The notes under the pieces are model-generated. The model saw only the letters and a program-made list of their open reading frames with translations. It ran no database searches and was not told the origin of the DNA. From Acidobacteriota bacterium (GTDB taxonomy: Bacteria; Acidobacteriota; Thermoanaerobaculia; Thermoanaerobaculales; Sulfomarinibacteraceae): a stretch of DNA of 40,697 nt. This document shows positions 31,932 to 39,361 of the stretch, piece after piece. The stretch lies in assembly GCA_024641545.1 (NCBI GenBank), contig JAHECW010000031.1, forward strand, positions 1-40,697. Reading direction: 5' to 3'. A program made the translations under genes and the position numbers. The stretch's first letter is position 1. Each line of letters begins with the position of its first letter.

Positions 31932-34682
31932 CTAGAAGGAGAACCGAAGGCCGACCCGGATCTGACGCGGCGATTCGATGTCCGTCGGCTCGCCGTACGA
32001 GCTCCGCGGGTACCAGCCGTCCGCGCCCTCCGACGGATAGTAGTTGGCATACCGGGCGGCGACGTCGAGCACCGTGGCCTCGTTGGTCAGGTTGAAGACC
32101 TCGATCGACGCGGTCAGATGGTACCTGGAGGAGAAATTCGCGGTCCATGCCAGACGCAGGTCGATGGTGCTGCGGTCCGGCAGCTGCTGGGAGCCGCGAT
32201 CGGTGAGCCAGATGTAGTTACCCGTCGAGGCGTTGTAGTCGAGCTCGTAGATCCGCGCGTACGGGGTCCAGTACCAACCGGAGAGGTAGGTGTACTGGCC
32301 GCCGAGCTCGAAGTTGAGCGGCAGGTTGACCGACCCGGAGAGCTTGAACTCCCACTCGCTGTACTTCTCCATCCTCCCGTCGGCGTTGGTGAAACCGTTG
32401 CGATCCTCGTACTCGTACTCGTAGGAGTTGTTCTTGAGCATGTTGCCGTTCATGTCGGTCCAGACGAGTGATGAGCGGGCCTGCCAGCCGTGGGCGAACC
32501 GTTTCTCGAAGCGGAGGATCGCCGCCTGGTAGTCGCGGTAGCCGCCGTTGTCGGTGGTGAGGACGAACTCGGGCTGCGACAGCAGGTTCCAGACCGGCAG
32601 GTCGCCGCCGCCGAACGGGTTGTCGGGGGCGGTGAGCGCCTCGTAATCCTGGTTGACGTTGACCATCGCCATCATGGAACGGAAATTCCGGCTGATCAGG
32701 TCGACGCCGATCAGCATCTCGGCGCCGAGCTGCTGCTCGAGGGTCACGACGAACTCATCGGCGTACGGGTGGTTCACCTTGCCCATGGTTCCCATGGCGG
32801 CCACCGGCACGTCGCAATCGGTGTAGTCGAGGGTGTCCTCGCTCCAGTAGCACTCCTGGTTCGGGATCACGCCGTTGCCAGAGATCTCGCGATCGAAGAG
32901 ATAGGTGAACATCTTCTCGTGGTATCGGCCCCAGTGCGCCTTCAGAGCGGTCTTGGCGTTGCCGAAGATGTCCCACACGAAGCCGACCCGCGGGTCGATG
33001 AAATCGACGTCATAAACCGTCGAGCTGCCGTGGCCCTCCTGCCATCCGCCGCGGTAGGCGCCAAAGCGGAGGCCGACGTTGACGGTCACGCGGTCGAGCC
33101 GCATCGAGTCCTGCGCGTACAGCGCGAGCCCGGAGAACTTGGGGTGCTGGTCGTACTCGCCGTAACCCATGAGGATCGAGGCCCACGGGCTGACGCCGCA
33201 CGAGGGGTCGGCGAAGTAGGCTTCGGACGAGTCGCAGACCGTCGAGTCGTCGTAGTAGGTGAAGCCGCCGTTGCGCCGCCACACATCGGACGACACCGCC
33301 TGTTCGTATCCCGCGCCGAACTTGAACTCATGCGAGTCGTTGTCGCCGAACAGCCCGTCCTTGAACAGGCTCCAGGAGCCGTCGAGGTTGTACACCCGAC
33401 GGTAGGCGAGATCGGTTGTCGAGGCGTTGTACCAATCGACCTCGGTGTCCCAGTAGTCGACGTGCCCGGGCGTGTCGGTGCCGTTGTAGGGAAGGTAGTC
33501 GTCGCGCCCGCTGTAGCCGGTGAACTTGACGTTGAAGAAGTTGTTGGAGTTGACCAGCTTCTCCCAGTGGGCGGCAAAGGTGTAACCGGGCGCGTCCTGC
33601 TTCGACGACGCCTCGGGCAGCGTGTACTCGCCGACCCCGCGGCGCTCGTTGACCAGCCCTTCGTACTCGCCCATGAACATCAGCCGGTCGGAGTCGCCGG
33701 CCTGGTAGGTCAGCTTGCCGAGAAAGCGCGGTATCTTGCGGTCCGATGTGGCAAGAGCGCCGTAGGGCGTGGTGACCTGGTGCCAGTACTCGGCCGAAAC
33801 GAAGTACCACAGGTTGTCCCTGAGCACCGGGCCGCCGACGCTCACCGCGGCGTCGGAGAACTTGAACACGTCGGCGTCGGTGGTCGGGTCGTTGTCGGCC
33901 GTCCACGACGCCGGCTGGAAGTAGTACTCGACATCGCCGTGGAACTCGTTGCCGCCCGACTTGGTGACGCCGTTGATGATGCCGCCGGTGTAGCCGCCGT
34001 ACTCGGCGGGAGCACCGAGACCGGCGACCTGGATCTCCTGGAACCACTGGATGGCGGGCAGAACCCAGTGCTGGCCGCCGCCGGTGTCGGCAACGTTGAC
34101 GCCGTCGAGGGTGAATGCGTTCTGGCGTTCCTCGGTGCCGCCGTACGCCAGCATGGCGCTGCCGCTGGACTGGAAGTAGTCGATGTTCACCCCGGGTGCG
34201 GAGCGGATGATGTTGTAGTAGTTGCGGGGCAGCGGCTGCGTGGTCAGGAAGTCGGAGTCGAAGCTGGTTCCCACCGCATTCGACACCACGCTCACCAGCG
34301 GGGCCTCGCCGGTGACGACGATCTCGTCGGCGGCCTCCGCCATGGTCATCGTCAGATCGACCGCCAGCGACTGGCCGAGCGTGACCTTGACCCCTTCCCG
34401 GCGAACCGTTCTCATCCCGACGAGCGAGGCGTCGAGGACGTAGGTGCCGGACGGCAGCGAGGGGAATCGGTAGATTCCCCTGACGTCCGTGACCGCCCTC
34501 ATCTCGCCGGCGACCAACGAGTCCGAGGTCGCCGTCACGGTGACTCCCGGCAAGGGGGCGCCGTCGGGGCCCTCGACCGTGCCCTGAATGCTTCCTGTCA
34601 CGCTCCCCTGGGCGCCGGCCGAAGCCGCCAGACCGAGTGCGAGCAGGACCAGAATTGTGTTTCGCAGTGCATCAGATCGCAT
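31932..34682 (-). CDS. TonB-dependent receptor, Oar-like, with carboxypeptidase-regulatory domain
   Basis: A 916-residue outer-membrane receptor. The signal peptide is residues 1-24 (ending ASAGAQ). A CarboxypepD_reg-like domain (about 26-110) starts GSIQGTVEGPDGAPLPGVTV. The plug domain starts near DEIVVTGEAPL and contains the conserved FTLDGVNV and GGIINGVTKSGGNEFHGDV. The remainder is a 22-strand-type barrel ending in RVGLRFSF with the terminal Phe expected for outer-membrane insertion. ATG 34682 has AAAGGAGG 5 bases upstream. As the first gene of the minus-strand cluster of peptidases and a transporter, it should import peptides or related polymers. The 461 bp upstream (34683-35143) hold a promoter candidate and no gene. 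Confidence 0.92.
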   Translation of the reverse strand: MRSDALRNTILVLLALGLAASAGAQGSVTGSIQGTVEGPDGAPLPGVTVTATSDSLVAGEMRAVTDVRGIYRFPSLPSGTYVLDASLVGMRTVRREGVKVTLGQSLAVDLTMTMAEAADEIVVTGEAPLVSVVSNAVGTSFDSDFLTTQPLPRNYYNIIRSAPGVNIDYFQSSGSAMLAYGGTEERQNAFTLDGVNVADTGGGQHWVLPAIQWFQEIQVAGLGAPAEYGGYTGGIINGVTKSGGNEFHGDVEYYFQPASWTADNDPTTDADVFKFSDAAVSVGGPVLRDNLWYFVSAEYWHQVTTPYGALATSDRKIPRFLGKLTYQAGDSDRLMFMGEYEGLVNERRGVGEYTLPEASSKQDAPGYTFAAHWEKLVNSNNFFNVKFTGYSGRDDYLPYNGTDTPGHVDYWDTEVDWYNASTTDLAYRRVYNLDGSWSLFKDGLFGDNDSHEFKFGAGYEQAVSSDVWRRNGGFTYYDDSTVCDSSEAYFADPSCGVSPWASILMGYGEYDQHPKFSGLALYAQDSMRLDRVTVNVGLRFGAYRGGWQEGHGSSTVYDVDFIDPRVGFVWDIFGNAKTALKAHWGRYHEKMFTYLFDREISGNGVIPNQECYWSEDTLDYTDCDVPVAAMGTMGKVNHPYADEFVVTLEQQLGAEMLIGVDLISRNFRSMMAMVNVNQDYEALTAPDNPFGGGDLPVWNLLSQPEFVLTTDNGGYRDYQAAILRFEKRFAHGWQARSSLVWTDMNGNMLKNNSYEYEYEDRNGFTNADGRMEKYSEWEFKLSGSVNLPLNFELGGQYTYLSGWYWTPYARIYELDYNASTGNYIWLTDRGSQQLPDRSTIDLRLAWTANFSSRYHLTASIEVFNLTNEATVLDVAARYANYYPSEGADGWYPRSSYGEPTDIESPRQIRVGLRFSF

Positions 34683-34990
34683 GACTCCTCCTTTTACGCC
34701 GTGCGTAGCCGCAGCGGCGCGTTCCTCCACAGAAATGGATCTTCGCGGGATGGTTCGGAAGCGCTCGGCGGGCTCCGGCGCGGATCGCGCCGCTCCGCGA
34801 ATGACGCCGCGACGACCGGCCGCGGCCGACCTGAAAGCGGCCCCGGCGCGGGTCGCGAGGATGGACGCCGGCCGGGACCGTCGGCGGCGCCGGAAAACCG
34901 ACCGGCACCCGGGGATAGCCGTCTCCGTTGGTTTGGCATCACCGAGCGCCCCGTGGCAGCGGAAAACCCCCAGCACGAGCACCACCGAGC

Positions 34991-35020
34991 AAGTTACGCG
35001 CGGTGTCAAGATGCTGTCAA
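34991..35020 (-). promoter_or_regulatory. Promoter of the TonB receptor cluster with doubled TTGACA
   Basis: On the minus strand TTGACA (35020-35015) is followed after 18 bp by TAACTT (34996-34991). A second TTGACA lies at 35009-35004, 11 bp on, one helical turn. The doubled box may be a regulator site rather than two -35 elements. It implies a leader of about 300 nt before ATG 34682. Confidence 0.45.
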
Positions 35021-35143
35021 GGCCGGTTGCGGCGGCGCCGGCGGGGTGCGGTGGAGCCGCACAGCAACCCGAGATCACTCAGCTCCGGGTGTTTCGGCCT
35101 CCGCCGGATTGGTCGTCGGCGTCGACCCGGGCGGCAACCGGGT

Positions 35144-35836
35144 TCACTGCACGTTCAAGCGCTGCAGCTCAACCGGGACGATGTCGTCTCCGATCCTGAC
35201 GTAGCCGAGATACCAGCCGGGGTAGGCGACCGAGGTGTCGGAGCCGAAGTCGAACCGGACCTGGATGGTCTGACCGGTATAGGCGGACAGGTCGAAGCAC
35301 TGCTGGATCCAGTTTTGCGACGGGGTCGCGCTGGAGCCGGTCCAGCCGGGTTGGTTGTCCACACAGTAGGCGTAGAAGGTGGCGCTGAGGCTGACGGTGG
35401 CGTTGTAGACCGGGCTCGGCTGCAGCACCACGTCGTTCACCTTGACGTTGACGCCGTCGTAGTTGGTTTCGGTCTGGAGGTAGCTCAGGATCTCCATCTT
35501 GTCGGTAGCGACAGTTACTTCGAAAGGAGGCGACAGCAGCCCCTCGCCGGCGTTGTTCGGGTAGTTGCCGGCGAGAACAGTTCCCCACACGGTGCCCGGT
35601 GCGCCGGAGATGGTGCTGGTTCCCCAAGCCCAGACCTCCCCACCGCCCCCCGTGACATCACAGGTGGTGGTGGCGAAGCCCTGGTCCGAGACCGCGAAGT
35701 CCCAGTCGTGAGCTACGTACACCAGATTGCACGGGACCGTCGGCAGCTCCGCCATGGCCGGCGCCGGTGGTTTCTCCTGCGCCATGACGAAGCCCACGAT
35801 CGCCAATAATCCGACCAGAAGCGCGATTTTCCTCAT
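35144..35836 (-). CDS. Secreted beta-sandwich protein with PVELQR-type C-terminus
   Basis: A 230-residue exported protein: signal peptide 1-19 (LLVGLLAIVGFVMA), a short Pro-rich linker, then a beta-sandwich of the MAM/immune-inhibitor-A-like kind. The pattern includes VAHDWDFAVSDQGF, GEGLLSPPFEVTVATDK, CFDLSAYTGQTIQVRFDFGSDTS and PGWYLGYVRIGDD. This fold is common in extracellular adhesion or substrate-binding modules. It ends in IVPVELQRLNVQ, matching the last residues of the CHRD protein at 5315. ATG 35836 has GGAAGGGGA upstream. It lies directly upstream of, and co-directional with, the TonB cluster, but with a separate promoter between them. The exact family is not recognised. Confidence 0.75.
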   Translation of the reverse strand: MRKIALLVGLLAIVGFVMAQEKPPAPAMAELPTVPCNLVYVAHDWDFAVSDQGFATTTCDVTGGGGEVWAWGTSTISGAPGTVWGTVLAGNYPNNAGEGLLSPPFEVTVATDKMEILSYLQTETNYDGVNVKVNDVVLQPSPVYNATVSLSATFYAYCVDNQPGWTGSSATPSQNWIQQCFDLSAYTGQTIQVRFDFGSDTSVAYPGWYLGYVRIGDDIVPVELQRLNVQ

Positions 35837-35935
35837 GGTCTGTGTCCCCTTCCTGTGGCGGATCTCACAAATGTGTTTCCGAATCCGAACGGCGGGTTTG
35901 ACTTTTCTGAGATAAGGCGCCCGGAGTGTACCACG

Positions 35936-38134
35936 ATGAGACCTGGGCAACCAGGGTCGACGGGTCCAGGTGCGCTCCGCTATTCTCAGGGCACAGTGCA
36001 ACCCTCGATCCTCATGCGCCGGCTGGTGATCGGCAGCGTGCTCGCAACCGCCTGGGTTCCCTGTGTGGTCTCGAGGTCTCTCGTTTTCCCCTACATGTCG
36101 GCCAAAGGTCACCTCTTCCGACTTCTGGTGGACCTTGCGGTCGCCGGTTGGGCGATCTTGGCGGTTACCCGCCCGTCGCTGCGCCCGCGCTCGAGTCCGA
36201 TTCTGACAGCGCTGGCGATCTTCGTCGTCTGCCTGGGCGCTGCCGACGTCGCCGGCGTCTGTCCCGCCCGCAGCCTGCTCGGCAATCTCGAGCGCATGGA
36301 GGGCTGGTTCACCCACATCCATCTGCTGGCGTTCTTCCTTGTGCTCCCGGCTGCGTTGGCGGGCGAAGGACTCTGGCGCCGCTTCTGCCAGCTCTCTCTG
36401 ACCGCCAGCGTGGTCGTCACCGCCGTCGCCTTCGGCCAACTGGTCGGGGCCTGCCCGCTGGACTCCCCCGCCGGACGGGTCGACGGCACCCTGGGTAACC
36501 CGAGCTTCCTGGCTGCCTACCTGGCCTTCCACATCTGGCTCGCCGGTTTCCTCGCCCTGCGCCCGGCCGCCACCACCCGCGCTCGTCTGTGTCTCGGGGC
36601 AATCGTCGTCGTCGAGGGAACGGCGCTGTTTTTCACCGCAACTCGGGGGACGATGCTCGGACTGGTGGCGGGCACGTTGGTGGCATCCTGCCTGATTCTG
36701 TGGTCGGAGCGGGAGAGGGTGCGGGTGAGGCGGCTCGCAACCGTGGTCGCGGTCGGCGGATTGCTGGTGGTGGCCGGCCTCGTGCTCCTGAAAGAGAGCC
36801 CCATCCTCACGACCAGTCCGGTCCTCGCGAGGTTCGCCGCGATTTCGCCGACGGAGCTCACTTCCCAGTCGCGTCTGCTGGCCTGGCGGGCGGCGCTCCA
36901 GGGCGCCGCCGAACGGCCTTGGATCGGTTGGGGCCAGGAAAATTTCGCCGTCGTCTACGCCCGCCACTATGATCCCCGCCTGTACACCCAGGATCCGTTC
37001 TTCGATCGGGTGCACAACGTCTTCCTGGAGTGGCTCGTCGCCGGCGGTGTGCTCGTCCTTCTCGCCTTCTGTTCGGTCCTGGCCGCCTTCCTGTTGGTGG
37101 TCTGGCGCGGGGAGACATTCAGCGCGGTGGAGCGCAGCCTGCTTACCGGCCTGGCCGTCGGTTATGTGGTTCACGGATCGCTGCTCTTCGACACCCTCAC
37201 CAGCCTCATGCTCGCGACTGCGCTGCTGGCCTGGGTCCACTCGCGATGCACCGACTCTCGGCCGCCGCCGGACTCCGGCGCTTCGGAGCACCGCATCGCG
37301 TGGGCGGTCGTCGCAGTGGCGGTCGCCGCGGCCGGGTCCGCAAGCGCCGTCCTCACCTGGCGCACGCTCGAGGCCGAGCGGGCGCTGCTCCGAGCGGTCC
37401 GACCGGAATCGCGTGGCGTGGATGGCGTCCTGACGGCGTTCAGGAGCGCTCTCCGGCACTGGACTCCGGCGACTCCCAAGGTGCGCGAGCGGTTGCTGAG
37501 CACGACCGTCGAAATCGGCCGGTCACGACCGGCGGGCACCGTTGCTCTCGCCCAACTCACCGCCCTCGCATACCGGGAGATGACCCGGCAGGTCGCGGCC
37601 GGCCCGCTCGACGTGCGCCCGCGGGTGGCGCTGGCCTCCTTTCTGTGGCGTTTCTCGGCATTCGACGAGGCCGAGTCGCTGCTCGAGCGCGCGCACGACC
37701 TCGCCCCGCGCATGCAGCACATTCTGTTCGAGCTGGGTTCGCTCCAACTCGAGCAGGGGAGGACCGAGGACGCGCTGCGGACCTTCCGCTCCGCGTACGA
37801 TCTCGAACCGGGTTGGACCGAGGCGCGCAACCGGTACGCGGCCGCGGCCATCATGGCGGGCCGAGGGCAGCTGGCGGACGAGCTGTTGCTGCCCGCGGAA
37901 GGCACCGTCGCCCTGGCTGACGAGTGGCTGATCGCCGCTTTCAGGGCGTCGGGCGACCTGCCCAACCTGGTCGCGGCGCTGGAGGCCCGGCTTCGTGCAG
38001 CCCCGGCCGAGGGCAAAGAAAGCGACAACGTGCGTGCGTCCCTGGCGGCGGCGCGGACCGCCCTGACCGAGCGGGTGATGAGCGACGATTTCGAGCTCCG
38101 GACGACCGCCGCGTGGTCCGGGGTGATTCCCTAG
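35936..38134 (+). CDS. O-antigen ligase/polymerase-like membrane protein with C-terminal TPRs
   Basis: A 732-residue protein. Residues 27-480 contain 11-12 membrane segments with the Wzy_C/O-antigen ligase pattern: GTLGNPSFLAAYLAF, FTATRGTMLGLVAG, then the long periplasmic loop with WRAALQGAAERPWIGWGQENF and FDRVHNVFLEWLVAGG. Residues 560-700 form tetratricopeptide-like helices (DEAESLLERAHDLAP, LEQGRTEDALRTFRSAYDLEP). Members join or polymerise glycan chains on a lipid carrier in the periplasm, or glycosylate proteins. ATG 35936 is taken for its GGAG 9 bases upstream; ATG 36014, at the first helix, is an alternative. No other glycan genes are nearby, so the substrate cannot be inferred. Confidence 0.85.
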   Translation: MRPGQPGSTGPGALRYSQGTVQPSILMRRLVIGSVLATAWVPCVVSRSLVFPYMSAKGHLFRLLVDLAVAGWAILAVTRPSLRPRSSPILTALAIFVVCLGAADVAGVCPARSLLGNLERMEGWFTHIHLLAFFLVLPAALAGEGLWRRFCQLSLTASVVVTAVAFGQLVGACPLDSPAGRVDGTLGNPSFLAAYLAFHIWLAGFLALRPAATTRARLCLGAIVVVEGTALFFTATRGTMLGLVAGTLVASCLILWSERERVRVRRLATVVAVGGLLVVAGLVLLKESPILTTSPVLARFAAISPTELTSQSRLLAWRAALQGAAERPWIGWGQENFAVVYARHYDPRLYTQDPFFDRVHNVFLEWLVAGGVLVLLAFCSVLAAFLLVVWRGETFSAVERSLLTGLAVGYVVHGSLLFDTLTSLMLATALLAWVHSRCTDSRPPPDSGASEHRIAWAVVAVAVAAAGSASAVLTWRTLEAERALLRAVRPESRGVDGVLTAFRSALRHWTPATPKVRERLLSTTVEIGRSRPAGTVALAQLTALAYREMTRQVAAGPLDVRPRVALASFLWRFSAFDEAESLLERAHDLAPRMQHILFELGSLQLEQGRTEDALRTFRSAYDLEPGWTEARNRYAAAAIMAGRGQLADELLLPAEGTVALADEWLIAAFRASGDLPNLVAALEARLRAAPAEGKESDNVRASLAAARTALTERVMSDDFELRTTAAWSGVIP

Positions 38135-38308
38135 ATCTCCATCGGCGCCGCAGGGCCGCCCAACCGGTGGCCATGACACGTGTTCTCGTCGGCCCGGCCG
38201 CGGACCTCGCGCACGGGCCCGTGCGGGGTCGGCCGAGAGGGGGGCGCACGTTGCCCGACGCAATCACGAGGCGCGCAACAACGGTATGATGGTGTTGGTC
38301 AGGAAAGC

Positions 38309-39010
38309 ATGGTCAATGTCGTTGCCTTTGTCGGAACCGCCCGCCGGGACGGCCTGGTGAGCCGGATCTGCGGACGGGTGCTTGAAGGCGCCGCGGACGC
38401 GGGTGCCTCGACCGAGCTGATCAACCTCTACGACCACGAAATCAAACCCTGCATCGGTTGCTGGTCGTGTTACATGAGCGGTACGTGTGTTCACGAGGAT
38501 GAATTCGAGCCCCTCTTCCACAAGCTCCGGGATGCGGATGCGGTGGTTCTCGGAAGCCCTGTCTACATCGGCTGCATGTCGGGGGTCATGAAGAACTTCT
38601 TCGATCGCCACAACGGACTCGCGGTCAGGAACCCGCCCGGAGCCGCGGAGTTCAATCGGCTTCGTCCGCTCGACAAGCTGCGCACCATCACCCGCGAGGT
38701 GCTCCGGTTCGGACCCAGGTATCCCGGCATGCGCGGGAAGGGGTACGTTCTGGTCACCGCGTCGACGCTGATGTTCCCGTTCACGGTTCTCGCCGGCCAG
38801 ACCCGGCTCGCGGTGGCTTCCCTCGCCGCGCTGCCGCGCAGGCTGGGCGGCAGGGTGCAGGCGAGCATCGTCTACACCGACAGTCTCGCGCGGTGCCTCG
38901 AGGGCAAGGAACAACGGGTCATGCGGCGCGCGTTCCGTGTCGGGCAGCGGATCACGCGGCGACTGCCGAGACGGAGCATATCGGTTCCCGGTGAAACAAA
39001 GGTGTCGTAG
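38309..39010 (+). CDS. Iron-sulfur flavoprotein-like NAD(P)H/FMN reductase
   Basis: A 233-residue flavodoxin-fold protein. FMN-binding features are VAFVGTARRDGLVSRIC (phosphate loop), VVLGSPVYIGCMSGVMKNFFDR and YVLVTAST. Between the first strands it carries CIGCWSCYMSGTC, a CX2CX2CX5C motif like that of iron-sulfur flavoproteins, which bind a [4Fe-4S] cluster. The C-terminal 60 residues are basic (MRRAFRVGQRITRRLPRR). Expected role: cytoplasmic electron transfer, perhaps to quinones or oxygen species; the partner is unknown. ATG 38309 follows AGGAAAGC; a TATGAT -10-like box lies at 38285-38290. It follows the polymerase gene by 174 bp and looks like a separate unit. Confidence 0.82.
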   Translation: MVNVVAFVGTARRDGLVSRICGRVLEGAADAGASTELINLYDHEIKPCIGCWSCYMSGTCVHEDEFEPLFHKLRDADAVVLGSPVYIGCMSGVMKNFFDRHNGLAVRNPPGAAEFNRLRPLDKLRTITREVLRFGPRYPGMRGKGYVLVTASTLMFPFTVLAGQTRLAVASLAALPRRLGGRVQASIVYTDSLARCLEGKEQRVMRRAFRVGQRITRRLPRRSISVPGETKVS

Positions 39011-39361
39011 CTTCGCGGTGGACGGTTTCCTGCAATGCCGCGATTGCGAAGGCTGGTGGCGGCAGGCGCGACTTCCCGTCACGCCGAGGTATCGCCGGAC
39101 TCGAAGCCATCGACGAAAACGACAGCGGTGTGCCGCTGCGGACGAGTCGGTGTCGCCCGAGAGGGTCCCGTCGTTGCCGAATGTCGTCAAATCGGAGACG
39201 ACGGTTGTTCCGGGTTTTTCAGTGCACGGGAGGGAGGTGACGAGCCCGGAGCCGGAATCCCCGAAGAGCTCCGGTCCAAGGGGCGGCACCACCAACTGCC
39301 ATTTCATCCAGGCCTCCCTCAAGCCCGGCTTCGGAACGCGTTCTGGTGCTATCCTCCACCG
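39011..39361. other. Intergenic region, 351 bp
   Basis: No gene is recognised. A minus-strand open frame crosses it whose N-terminal part (TTFGNDGTLSGD near 39150-39170) faintly recalls a LamG-type motif, but it has no domain context. A TATCCT -10-like box lies 6 nt before the start codon of the kinase gene, without a clear -35. Confidence 0.4.

Noticed and set aside
32490-35204. A 904-codon plus-strand open frame opposite the TonB receptor
   Set aside because: Antisense shadow of a GC-rich gene. The opposite strand has signal peptide, plug, barrel and terminal Phe; this frame has no recognisable domain.
38264-39322. A 352-codon minus-strand frame with a LamG-like snippet (GNDGTLSGD)
   Set aside because: Most of it is antisense to the flavodoxin-fold gene, and the snippet is a few residues without domain context.
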